Shown here: one piece after another, positions 35,793 to 45,258 of the stretch
Numbering within the stretch: the first letter of the stretch is position 1
Layout of the letters: the number at the start of each line of letters is the position of its first letter
NCBI RefSeq assembly: GCF_011100465.1
Contig: NZ_CP049740.1
Span: forward strand, 1,852,001-1,916,000
DNA from: Jeotgalibaca arthritidis
GTDB lineage: Bacteria > Bacillota > Bacilli > Lactobacillales > Aerococcaceae
DNA length: 64,000 nucleotides
Direction of reading: 5' to 3'
Notes under the pieces: model-generated
What the model saw: the letters and a program-made list of their open reading frames with translations, nothing else
Told to the model about the DNA's origin: nothing
Database searches by the model: none
Translations under genes and position numbers: made by a program

Positions 35793-36872
35793 ATGAAAAT
35801 CGGTCAACGTTTGCTCGTATTCATGGTATTAATTGCTATGGGAGCTGCCTACTTTATCGCTAATCAATTGAGCTTTACGGTAGTTTTTCAAGATATTCCA
35901 TTTTTAGAGTTATTTTTAGTTTTCTTATTAGCCCTTTATTCAGTAATGTTTCATCTTGTTTTACACGAATTGGGACATTTATTTTTTGGTTGGTTAACAG
36001 GTTATAAATTACTTTATTTACAACTGCCATTTTTTCAATACGATGCCAATTCTAAAACGCCGACGCGTAAAAATCGTCAGTCACCTGGTTTAGCTGGTCA
36101 GTGTTTGATGGCGCCTCCGACAGATAAACAACCCTACCTTCTTTATTTAGCAGGTGGGTTAATTGTAAACTTATTAACTGCTGGCTTTTTATATGGCGGT
36201 GCCTTTTTCCTAGAAGGTAAATGGAGTGTATTTGCGTTTATCTTCTCACTGGTACCCATGTATTTATTTTTAGCCAACGCTTTGCCATATGGCTTGTCAG
36301 ATGGCCTCACAATCAGCCAAATTAGCAAATCACCCCTAGAAAAACAGTTGTACTTTAAGCAAATGACTGTTGTCGCTTTGTTAAAATCAGGGAAAACCTA
36401 TGGGGAATTGGATGCTGATTACTTTACAGAAGTTAAATCTGGCCAAGCGCAAACAAGCTTATTAGGGGAGTACCTTGTTCTTATTTATTATCAACAGCTT
36501 TTAGAAAAGTTAGATTTTCCAGAAGCAGACAAAATTTTAACGAGTTTGACTTCTAAAGAGAGCTATTTAAAATCTCCTTATGTCAGAATTATTATGGTAG
36601 AAAAAGTATTTTGTAATGCTATTTTTGGACGTAAGGACGCCGTTCAGGCAGATATGACGATTATTGAAGAGTATCCAGCTTTAAAGAATTACTATAGTCG
36701 TGTAGCGATTCCGCAAGCTGCCTATGCCTTGTTTATTGAAAAAGACATTGAGAAAGCCCATCAATTGATACCAACAATCGATGAGAAAGCAGAGCGCTTG
36801 TTTACTAAAGCAGAGCTTGAATTGAACCGTCAATTATCGGAGTGGCTTAAGAGCTATACCTTAACTGTCTAA
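35793..36872 (+). CDS. M50-like membrane metalloprotease
   Basis: The 359-residue protein has several membrane segments in its first half, with the zinc motif HELGH (LVLHELGHLFFG, near residue 58) inside one, and a later SDG in ALPYGLSDG that matches the third ligand motif of site-2 proteases. The C-terminal half (about residues 190-359) is a soluble helical region resembling tetratricopeptide repeats. It begins 2 bases after gshF and probably shares its mRNA. The substrate is unknown, and inactivity cannot be ruled out. It ends 23 bases before a cysteine desulfurase gene. Confidence 0.75.
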   Translation: MKIGQRLLVFMVLIAMGAAYFIANQLSFTVVFQDIPFLELFLVFLLALYSVMFHLVLHELGHLFFGWLTGYKLLYLQLPFFQYDANSKTPTRKNRQSPGLAGQCLMAPPTDKQPYLLYLAGGLIVNLLTAGFLYGGAFFLEGKWSVFAFIFSLVPMYLFLANALPYGLSDGLTISQISKSPLEKQLYFKQMTVVALLKSGKTYGELDADYFTEVKSGQAQTSLLGEYLVLIYYQQLLEKLDFPEADKILTSLTSKESYLKSPYVRIIMVEKVFCNAIFGRKDAVQADMTIIEEYPALKNYYSRVAIPQAAYALFIEKDIEKAHQLIPTIDEKAERLFTKAELELNRQLSEWLKSYTLTV

Positions 36873-36895
36873 CCGAAGAGAAAGAAGGAAATCAG

Positions 36896-38035
36896 ATGAT
36901 TTATTTAGACCATGCCGCAACTACACCGATTGATGCAGATGTGGTCAGTGTGATAGAAGAAGCACTACGCCATCAATATGGCAATCCCTCAAGCCTGTAT
37001 CAAAAAGGAAGAGACGCTCGTAAGCTAGTAGAAGATGCTAGACGGGTGTTTGCGAATTCGATTGGTGCTGAGGCAAGAGATTTGATTATAACAAGTGGTG
37101 CATCGGAATCGAATAATACCGCAATTATTGGCACTGCTTTAGCTAGAAGAGAGTCAGGTCAGCATCTCATTACGACGGCAGTCGAGCACCATTCCGTACT
37201 TCATCCGATGCAGTATTTAGAAACACTCGGCTTTGAGGTGACCTATTTGCCAGTTGATGATACAGGCTGCGTGACTGCGCAACAAGTTGCTGAAGCGCTA
37301 AGACCGGATACTATTTTAGTTTCGATTATTTATGGGAACAATGAAGTCGGAGCGATTAATCCGATTAAGGAAATTGGTGAAATTGTAAGAGAACACCAAG
37401 CACTCTTTCATACAGATGCTGTTCAAGCATACGGATCGCAGGAGATAGCAGTGGATGATCATCATATCGATTTGTTATCAGTGACTGCCCACAAAATCAA
37501 TGGACCAAAAGGCATTGGCTTTTTATTCCGTCGCAATGATTTGCATTTACCTCATTATATTCATGGTGGCACACAAGAAAATGACCACCGTGCAGGAACT
37601 GAGAATACACCCTATATTGTTGGTTTTGCAAAAGCAGTTGAGAATATGCTAGCTAAGCGTCAAGCTAACAATCTCTATAAAGCTGAATTAAAACAACATT
37701 TACTAGATGAGCTGACTAAGCGAGATGTTGCTTACCAAGTGAACGGCATGGTAGATGATGGCTTGCCGCATATTCTAAGTCTTTATTTACCAAACATTCA
37801 ATCGGATAAATTTTTGATTCAATGCGACTTAAAACAAATCTTTATTTCAGCTGGATCAGCTTGTACAGCTGGCAGTCTTGAACCTAGCCATGTTTTAACA
37901 GCCATGTACGGTAAGGATAGCCGCCGCATCCTTGAATCCATTCGTCTTTCTTTTGGAAAAGAAAATACGAAAGAAGACATGGTCATATTGGCTGACTTAA
38001 TCGCACACATTCAAAGTCGTTACTCAGACAACTAG
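36896..38035 (+). CDS. cysteine desulfurase (IscS/YrvO-like)
   Basis: This is the second desulfurase in the window, 379 residues, with the PLP lysine at about K200 (TAHKINGPKG) and the active-site cysteine at C323 (GSACTAGS). In Bacillus the equivalent (YrvO) sits next to mnmA and donates sulfur for 2-thiouridine at tRNA position 34. Here three other genes come between it and mnmA. GAGAAAGAAGGAAATC precedes ATG 36896. The two desulfurases differ clearly in sequence, so they are not a recent duplication. Confidence 0.9.
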   Translation: MIYLDHAATTPIDADVVSVIEEALRHQYGNPSSLYQKGRDARKLVEDARRVFANSIGAEARDLIITSGASESNNTAIIGTALARRESGQHLITTAVEHHSVLHPMQYLETLGFEVTYLPVDDTGCVTAQQVAEALRPDTILVSIIYGNNEVGAINPIKEIGEIVREHQALFHTDAVQAYGSQEIAVDDHHIDLLSVTAHKINGPKGIGFLFRRNDLHLPHYIHGGTQENDHRAGTENTPYIVGFAKAVENMLAKRQANNLYKAELKQHLLDELTKRDVAYQVNGMVDDGLPHILSLYLPNIQSDKFLIQCDLKQIFISAGSACTAGSLEPSHVLTAMYGKDSRRILESIRLSFGKENTKEDMVILADLIAHIQSRYSDN

Positions 38036-38087
38036 CAAGTGGCCTAGTCTTGTGCTAGAATAAAATAAAAAAGGTAGGAGTCGCAAT

Positions 38088-38426
38088 ATGGCATATGATA
38101 AAGTAACAACTTTAAAAGGGTCATCAAAAAGCTACCGTCTTCACGATGATGTCAAACGCTACGCACTAAGAGATAATGGCTTTCAGGAAACGAAAACAGG
38201 GAATTTTCAATATTTCCGTGACGTGAGCCCACTAAATAGTAATCAGTCGGTTATGTTAAAAATTCTTGTTTCTAAAGACTTAGACAGCTTACGTATGTCA
38301 ACAACAACAGCTAATGGATTAAAAACTTTAGATGTCTATGGTAAAGCCAATATGGAAACAGTTGTTGAAAACATTAACTATATTTTAGCAAGTTTGATTG
38401 AAGAAAACGTCATACGAGAAGCTTAA
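38088..38426 (+). CDS. DUF1831 family protein
   Basis: This 112-residue protein (MAYDKVTTLKGSSKSYRLHDDVKRYALRDNGF-type start) matches the DUF1831 family of Lactobacillales, which usually lies directly after a cysteine desulfurase gene, as here. A function in sulfur transfer is suggested by this linkage but not shown. GGTAGGAGTC is the ribosome binding site. A very strong terminator follows. Confidence 0.8.
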   Translation: MAYDKVTTLKGSSKSYRLHDDVKRYALRDNGFQETKTGNFQYFRDVSPLNSNQSVMLKILVSKDLDSLRMSTTTANGLKTLDVYGKANMETVVENINYILASLIEENVIREA

Positions 38427-38428
38427 AA

Positions 38429-38473
38429 CTAGCAGCAAAACGTTATTTAAACGTTTTGCTGCTAGTTTTTTTC
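38429..38473 (+). terminator. terminator after the DUF1831 gene
   Basis: A perfect 17-bp stem (ACTAGCAGCAAAACGTT with its complement) followed by TTTTTTTT. Confidence 0.9.
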
Positions 38474-38601
38474 TGCAGGTGTAAGATACAATTTAAAATG
38501 ACGGGCTCTATATACAAAACAGACTAAGCTGTTCTTATTGTCACATAGGGATTAAATGTGAACAAACATTGTGTTTTCAACTTTTATAGTCAATATCTCT
38601 A

Positions 38602-38629
38602 TTGCTGTTTTCTTGAAATATGCTATACT
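38602..38629 (+). promoter_or_regulatory. promoter of the FNT gene
   Basis: TTGCTG and TATACT with a 16-base spacer and an extended -10 (TGC). A TGTAAGATACA motif lies upstream at 38480-38490. Confidence 0.6.
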
Positions 38630-38662
38630 AATTCAGTAAATCACAAAAGGGAGTTGACATGA

Positions 38663-39463
38663 TTGGAACTGGATAACCAAGGTCTAATGTCAGTCATTGA
38701 TAAAAATGCAAGAAAGAAAGACCACTTATTTACACACTCTATTCCTAAATATATGGTAAGAGCTTTTTTTTCAGGTATGTTTTTAACCATCGGAACAGCT
38801 ATAGCAGTGATGGTAGGCGATAAAGGGAATCATATTGATCCCTCATTAGGTAAGTTTTTCTATTCATTTATGTTTTCATGGTCGTTAGTGATGATTATCT
38901 ATATGGATGCTGAACTCGGAACAAGTAACATGATGTATATGACAGCCGGCATGCACCGCCGTGTTGTTTCTCCTAAACGAGCAGGCCAAATTTTATTGAC
39001 GTGTATTATTTGTAACCTAGTTGGTGGAATTATCTCGGCTTGGTTAATCTGTCAAACGTCAACTTTTCAACAATTAGCAAGTGATCACTATTTATATACA
39101 ACGGTTACTGCTAAACTTTCTAAAACAACCTCTCAAATACTATCGGAAGGTATTTTTGCTAATATTATTGTTAATACAGCTATTATTGCATCAGCTCGTA
39201 TGAAAGATGATGCCGGAAAATTATTTGCAACAGTCTTTATTATTTTTATTTTTGCTTTCCTAGGATTTGAGCACGTTATTGCCAACTTCTCATCATTTGC
39301 CATGGCATTCTTTTCAAATGGAGGCATGATTGAAGGAATGAGCGTACTAGCTGTTTTGAAAAATTGGCTATTTGCTTTGATTGGTAATTATGTAGGTGGC
39401 GGTTTGTTAATCGGTTTGCTTTATTCTTGGCTTAACAAGGGAGAAACAGTATACTTTGATTAA
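38663..39463 (+). CDS. formate/nitrite transporter family channel
   Basis: The 266-residue protein has six membrane segments and family landmarks: FEHVIANFSSF in the middle and GNYVGGGLLIG near the end. FNT channels pass formate, nitrite, hydrosulfide or lactate; the substrate cannot be fixed here. Placement beside sulfur-transfer genes makes hydrosulfide (HSC-like) a possibility worth noting. The start is TTG 38663 with AGGGAG 9 bases upstream; ATG 38659 is out of frame. Confidence 0.8.
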   Translation: MELDNQGLMSVIDKNARKKDHLFTHSIPKYMVRAFFSGMFLTIGTAIAVMVGDKGNHIDPSLGKFFYSFMFSWSLVMIIYMDAELGTSNMMYMTAGMHRRVVSPKRAGQILLTCIICNLVGGIISAWLICQTSTFQQLASDHYLYTTVTAKLSKTTSQILSEGIFANIIVNTAIIASARMKDDAGKLFATVFIIFIFAFLGFEHVIANFSSFAMAFFSNGGMIEGMSVLAVLKNWLFALIGNYVGGGLLIGLLYSWLNKGETVYFD

Positions 39464-39467
39464 AGAT

Positions 39468-39499
39468 AAAAGGAGTGGACAGCTGTCTTCTCCTTTTTT
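39468..39499 (+). terminator. terminator after the FNT gene
   Basis: AAAGGAG with CTCCTTT arms around an inner ACAGCTGT, then T residues. It lies only about 20 bases before the traX start. Confidence 0.6.
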
Positions 39500-39517
39500 A
39501 GTTAGAGAGGAGACGTT

Positions 39518-40105
39518 ATGAATCAAAAAACGAATACCATTAAGTGGCTAGCCATTATAACGATGACGATTGATCATATTGGTTACTTTTTATTTCCTTC
39601 TCAACTATGGCTAAGAATCATTGGACGATTGGCATTTCCCCTATTCCTTTACACGACCATAGAAGGGGTTCAGCGGACAAAGAATATGAATCACTACCTA
39701 CTGAGGCTTGTTGTTACGGGGCTAATCAGTATGATCGTTACAATCCAGATTGGCAATCCGTTTAATATCCTATTCACATTAGCGATTTTTGCCTTTTCCT
39801 TAGAACATATAAAACTATTTCCGATTGCATTGTTATTAAGCAACCTAACAGAATATGGGATCTATGGTTTTTTAATGGGATGGGGTATTTATATCATGCT
39901 CTATAAAAATAAATGGTGGGGCATAGTCAGTTTACTAGTTTTACACGTTTTCTTCGCATCAACCATTCAATCCGTTGCTTTGTTGGCATTGATTCCGATT
40001 CTTGTCAAAATGAATTGGCGATTGCCACCTTTGCCCAAGTGGCTAGGGTACAGCTATTACCCGTTGCACCAATTGGTATTATTACTACTTACTTTTATAA
40101 AGTAA
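39518..40105 (+). CDS. TraX family membrane protein
   Basis: This 195-residue protein has about six to seven membrane segments and TraX hallmarks (IKWLAIITMTIDHIGYF near the start, GRLAFPLFLY, and YPLHQLVLL at the end). The family is named after an F-plasmid pilin acetylase, but chromosomal copies in Firmicutes have no assigned role, and membrane acyltransferase activity is only a guess. GAGAGGAGACG precedes ATG 39518. No conjugation genes are nearby. Confidence 0.85.
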   Translation: MNQKTNTIKWLAIITMTIDHIGYFLFPSQLWLRIIGRLAFPLFLYTTIEGVQRTKNMNHYLLRLVVTGLISMIVTIQIGNPFNILFTLAIFAFSLEHIKLFPIALLLSNLTEYGIYGFLMGWGIYIMLYKNKWWGIVSLLVLHVFFASTIQSVALLALIPILVKMNWRLPPLPKWLGYSYYPLHQLVLLLLTFIK

Positions 40106-40115
40106 GTAAAAGGGC

Positions 40116-40144
40116 TTGAAATATAGAGATGAATAGTGTAATAT
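40116..40144 (+). promoter_or_regulatory. mnmA promoter
   Basis: TTGAAA and TAATAT with a 17-base spacer. Confidence 0.6.
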
Positions 40145-40182
40145 TTTATCTTGTGTAAATGCTACTTATTTTTTGGAAGTAG

Positions 40183-41331
<1,149 letters not shown>

Positions 41332-41341
41332 TCATTATCGA

Positions 41342-41372
41342 GCTGGGACAAGAGTCCTGGCTTTTTTTATAG
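41342..41372 (+). terminator. mnmA terminator
   Basis: GCTGGGAC pairs with GTCCTGGC (one wobble) and is followed by T7. Confidence 0.7.
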
Positions 41373-41461
41373 CTAAGACTTAGGTGAGAGGCAGTTTTTT
41401 TAAGACTGATTTTAGGTTATAATGAAAACTATGATAACAAAGGGAAAGGAGAGGTCGACTT

Positions 41462-43894
41462 ATGGAAACGAATGAGCAGCCTTATTTATTAGGAGAATTA
41501 AAAGCTGTCTTTTTTGAAAATCCATCGAACTTTTATAAAGTTCTCTTAATCGAACTTCATGAAAATAATTTCCCTATTGATAAGGACGAAATTGTTGTCA
41601 CTGGTAATTTTGGTGATATTAGCTTGGATACCGTTTATCGTTTTACAGGTACAGCTGTCACTCATCCAAAGTATGGTATTCAATTTCAAGCCATCAGTTA
41701 CGAAAGAGAGAAACCGACTGGAAAAAATGGGATGATTGCCTTCCTATCTAGTGACCGTTTCCCTGGAATAGGTAAGCGAACAGCTGAGAAAATCGTTGAT
41801 ACGCTTGGGGAACAAGCCATAGATGCTATTTTAGATCATCCAGATTGTTTGAAGCAGGTTTCAGGTTTAAATGAGAAAAAAAGACAGATGATTTACGATG
41901 TCCTCCAACAAGTTCAAGGGACTGAAAAGACGATTATTGAACTTGCTAATTTAGGGTTTACGAATCATCAAGCTGCGGCTATTATGCAAGTTTATAAAAC
42001 AGAAACACTGCAAATCGTGAGAGAAAATCCTTATCAGTTAATCCAAGATATCGATGGTATTGGCTTTAAACGAGCCGATCAACTCGCTATGGAGCTTGAT
42101 ATTGAAGCAGACGATAAGAACCGAATTAAAGGGGCTATTATTTCAACCGTTCAAGATCTATGTTTGTCCAATGGTGATACTTATGTTGAAAGTAATGAAT
42201 TATTTGATCGTTCGTTGCAACTGCTTGAAACAAGCCGCCGTTTCGTTATCGAGGATCAACTCTTGATTGAAAGTGTCGTTGAAATGGTCGAGAATATGGA
42301 ACTCGTCGAGGATCAAAAACGCTTTGCATTGCCCTCTTTATTTTTTGCAGAAGAGGGAATTGCATCTAGTCTGTACCGCTTTTTGAAGAAGGATAAAAGT
42401 ATTGACTATCCAGGTGTCGATTTCAAAAAAGAAATTAGTAAAATGGAAGATAAACTGAACATTCAATATGACGATATTCAAGCTGATGCGATTGAGCAAG
42501 CCTTAACGCGGCCGTTTTTTATCTTAACGGGTGGCCCTGGTACGGGGAAAACGACGGTATTAAATGGGATTGTTAATCTGTTTTGTGAATTGAATGATCT
42601 TCCTGTTAATTCAATGGAGTACCTCAATGGTATTTATCCCATTATTATGGCAGCACCAACAGGTCGGGCTGCTAAACGGATGAATGAAATGACTGGTATT
42701 CCAAGTAGTACCATTCACCGTCTACTAGGATTAACCGGTCAAGAAAATCCCAATGATGACGTCTATACACAAGAATTAGAGGGGAAACTGCTAATTATTG
42801 ATGAGTCATCTATGGTCGATACATGGCTGATGAATCGTTTGTTAAAATCTATTCCTGCCGGTATGCAAGTTATTTTTGTTGGTGATAAAGATCAATTACC
42901 ATCAGTTGGACCAGGACAAGTCTTGTTTGATTTATTGAGTAGCCAAGTTATTCCTCAGGTTGAACTAAGACGTATCTATCGCCAAGCGGGTGGATCTTCA
43001 ATTATTCCTTTAGCCCATGAAATCAAAGAAGGGCAACTTGCTCCTGACTTTACTCGTAATCATAATGACCGGTCGTTTTTTACTTGTCAGGCGAATCAGA
43101 TTGAACCACTCATTCGTACTGTTGTGGAAAAAGCAAAGGCCAAAGGATATACTGCTAAGGATATTCAAATACTGGCACCTATGTATAAGGGGCCGGCTGG
43201 TATTAATGCTTTGAATGTCATGATGCAAGATATTCTAAATCCAAATCCTGATAAACGAAGAAGAGAAGCTCAGTATTTCGATGCCTTATACCGAGTAGGC
43301 GATAAAATTCTTCAGTTAGTTAATCAGCCGGAACTAAATATTTTTAATGGTGATATTGGTGAAATTGTCAGCATTCAATATGCGAAGGAAACAGAAGATA
43401 AAGTAGATGAGATAACGGTTGTTTTTGATAGTGTGGAAGTCACCTATAAAAGGAATGATTGGAACAAATTTACATTAGCCTACTGCTGCTCCATCCATAA
43501 GGCTCAAGGTAGCGAGTTTTCGATGGTCATTTTACCCATGGTGCGTCAATATGGCCGTATGCTAAAGCGGAATTTACTTTATACAGCCGTAACTCGTAGT
43601 AAAAGTAAGTTAATTTTGTGTGGTGAAGTGGAAGCATTTGAATTTGCTATTAAAAATACTGGTGATTTGAGAAAAACCATGTTGATTGAGAAAGTGGTTC
43701 GCCATCAAAATAGCGATAAAATTATTATTGAAGCTGAACCGATTAAGCAAGAAACAATTAGTCAAGTCGTTGAAGAGTTTGAAACCACTGTAACTGAACC
43801 TGATTATCAGCTAACAATTGAAAAAATCCAAAAGGGTAATATTGATCCAATGATTGGGATGGCTGATATGTCACCTTATGACTTTATTCATTAA
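41462..43894 (+). CDS. recD2: RecD2-type ATP-dependent helicase
   Basis: RecD2 is a 5'-3' DNA helicase involved in replication fork maintenance, not part of a RecBCD complex. The 810-residue protein has helix-hairpin-helix repeats in the N-terminal 230 residues (FPGIGKRTAEKIV, IDGIGFKRADQLA), Walker A GGPGTGKTT near residue 357, Walker B LLIIDESSMVD and the late helicase motif YTAVTRSK. Gene order after mnmA matches Bacillus. The C-terminal 80 residues are variable and acidic. Confidence 0.94.
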   Translation: METNEQPYLLGELKAVFFENPSNFYKVLLIELHENNFPIDKDEIVVTGNFGDISLDTVYRFTGTAVTHPKYGIQFQAISYEREKPTGKNGMIAFLSSDRFPGIGKRTAEKIVDTLGEQAIDAILDHPDCLKQVSGLNEKKRQMIYDVLQQVQGTEKTIIELANLGFTNHQAAAIMQVYKTETLQIVRENPYQLIQDIDGIGFKRADQLAMELDIEADDKNRIKGAIISTVQDLCLSNGDTYVESNELFDRSLQLLETSRRFVIEDQLLIESVVEMVENMELVEDQKRFALPSLFFAEEGIASSLYRFLKKDKSIDYPGVDFKKEISKMEDKLNIQYDDIQADAIEQALTRPFFILTGGPGTGKTTVLNGIVNLFCELNDLPVNSMEYLNGIYPIIMAAPTGRAAKRMNEMTGIPSSTIHRLLGLTGQENPNDDVYTQELEGKLLIIDESSMVDTWLMNRLLKSIPAGMQVIFVGDKDQLPSVGPGQVLFDLLSSQVIPQVELRRIYRQAGGSSIIPLAHEIKEGQLAPDFTRNHNDRSFFTCQANQIEPLIRTVVEKAKAKGYTAKDIQILAPMYKGPAGINALNVMMQDILNPNPDKRRREAQYFDALYRVGDKILQLVNQPELNIFNGDIGEIVSIQYAKETEDKVDEITVVFDSVEVTYKRNDWNKFTLAYCCSIHKAQGSEFSMVILPMVRQYGRMLKRNLLYTAVTRSKSKLILCGEVEAFEFAIKNTGDLRKTMLIEKVVRHQNSDKIIIEAEPIKQETISQVVEEFETTVTEPDYQLTIEKIQKGNIDPMIGMADMSPYDFIH

Positions 43895-43897
43895 TAG

Positions 43898-43934
43898 AAA
43901 AAGCGTTAGAGAATAAGATTCTCTAACGCTTTTT
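43898..43934. terminator. bidirectional terminator between recD2 and dagK
   Basis: AAAAAGCGTTAGAGAAT and its exact complement, with a 3-base loop; serves both converging genes. Confidence 0.9.
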
Positions 43935-43936
43935 CT

Positions 43937-44872
43937 TTACTGCCACAGTAAAAATGATGCTAATTCAAAATTAAAGTGGTAGTCATCTTCTGCTAGGGAT
44001 TCACCATCCACTTGGGTAGGGGCAGTGGCCATAACTTGAATAGCAATTTCTTTGCCACTGATACGGCGAAAATGCTCAGAGTGAATATGACTGCCAGTTG
44101 TTAGTACCTTAGTCAATAATTTAACGAGCTCTGGAAAGGCCATGTTTTTAATCATCATCACTGCTAATTCATGATTGTTGGATTGGGATTCAGGATCAAT
44201 CTTAATTCCCCCGCCAAAATAAGGATGGTTCATCGCACCTACAATAAGAATATCTGAATCAGTATAGGTTTCACCGTCAACAGTGACAGAAATGTCAAAG
44301 GTTTTTCTGTCTTTAAAGGCAGAAGAAATACTCTTTAAGTAAATAAGTTTTTCTAAGCCAACAGCTGATAGTATTGTTTTTTTAGTGTGTTTGTCATTAA
44401 GAATTTGAATGATTTTACCGTCAAAGCCCATACCTAAGCTATTAAGACCGATGCCTTTCACGTCTTTCTCCTCGTCACGATAGATAAAACATTCAATGAG
44501 AGTAGGGTGGTCAGCTTTTAGAATAGCTTTCAAAACAGTTTTATAATGGCTACTCATTCCAATCGATCGTGCGAAGTCATTGCCAGTTCCTGCTGGCAAG
44601 TAGGCAACTGGAATCTTTAAATTAGCTTGAATTAACCCTGTGACAGCTTCATGTAAGGTACCGTCACCGCCAATAATGAGGATTCGCTCGTCTTGTTTAA
44701 GTTGTCTAGCAATAGTTTGGATAAGCGTAATAGTGTGTTTGCGGTATTCAGTTTGGTAAAAGGTAAAAGGAATCGCTTGTTTATCCAGAATACGGTGAAC
44801 ATCTAGGGCAATTTTTCTACCCTTTCCCGATCCTGAATGAAGATTGGCGATGATATGATAGCGAATGGTCAT
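43937..44872 (-). CDS. diacylglycerol/lipid kinase family protein
   Basis: This 311-residue soluble lipid kinase (DAGK catalytic domain) has the nucleotide motif IIGGDGTLHEAVTGL near residue 66 and the PAGTGNDFARS motif. It is likely DagK/YegS-like, recycling diacylglycerol released by teichoic acid synthesis. It is monocistronic on the minus strand between recD2 and alaS. Confidence 0.88.
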   Translation of the reverse strand: MTIRYHIIANLHSGSGKGRKIALDVHRILDKQAIPFTFYQTEYRKHTITLIQTIARQLKQDERILIIGGDGTLHEAVTGLIQANLKIPVAYLPAGTGNDFARSIGMSSHYKTVLKAILKADHPTLIECFIYRDEEKDVKGIGLNSLGMGFDGKIIQILNDKHTKKTILSAVGLEKLIYLKSISSAFKDRKTFDISVTVDGETYTDSDILIVGAMNHPYFGGGIKIDPESQSNNHELAVMMIKNMAFPELVKLLTKVLTTGSHIHSEHFRRISGKEIAIQVMATAPTQVDGESLAEDDYHFNFELASFLLWQ

Positions 44873-44910
44873 CAGATACTCCTTCTAATAAACGTAAGAT
44901 ATAATGTCTA

Positions 44911-44939
44911 ATCTTATCACGATTATGAACTTTTAACAA
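44911..44939 (-). promoter_or_regulatory. promoter of the lipid kinase gene
   Basis: On the minus strand TTGTTA and TAAGAT with a 17-base spacer. Confidence 0.55.
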
Positions 44940-44972
44940 ATTGTGATAGTGGGTTGAAATGTCAAAATATGC

Positions 44973-45001
44973 TTGCTTCAAGGCTTTATTTTAGCTATAC
45001 T
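44973..45001 (+). promoter_or_regulatory. promoter of the alaS T-box leader
   Basis: TTGCTT and TATACT with a 17-base spacer. Confidence 0.65.
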
Positions 45002-45007
45002 TATAAC

Positions 45008-45230
45008 GATTATAAAAGGCCATATCATTTAGAAACAGTAGAGAGTCTGCCATTGGTGAAAGGGGACAGTCTGGATGATGCTCCCTTTTAGTAATGTGGT
45101 AGAAATACCATCGCTGCCAGCGATATCGGCTTTTAAGAAGTAATGAAGAATGGTAACATTCCATTGCAATCAAGGTGGTACCGCGGTCAAACGCCCTTGA
45201 ATGCTGTGGGGTGTTTTTTTGTTTCTTCAA
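45008..45230 (+). promoter_or_regulatory. T-box riboswitch upstream of alaS
   Basis: The T-box sequence AGGTGGTACCGCG is at 45173-45185, with AGAGAG in stem I and a terminator (AACGCCC with GGGGTGTT, then T7) at about 45188-45222. The likely specifier is GCT (alanine) at 45080-45082; another GCT at 45113-45115 is possible. Uncharged tRNA-Ala should permit alaS expression. Confidence 0.88.
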
Positions 45231-45258
45231 AATAAGAAGATATAAGGAGTCGAAATAA

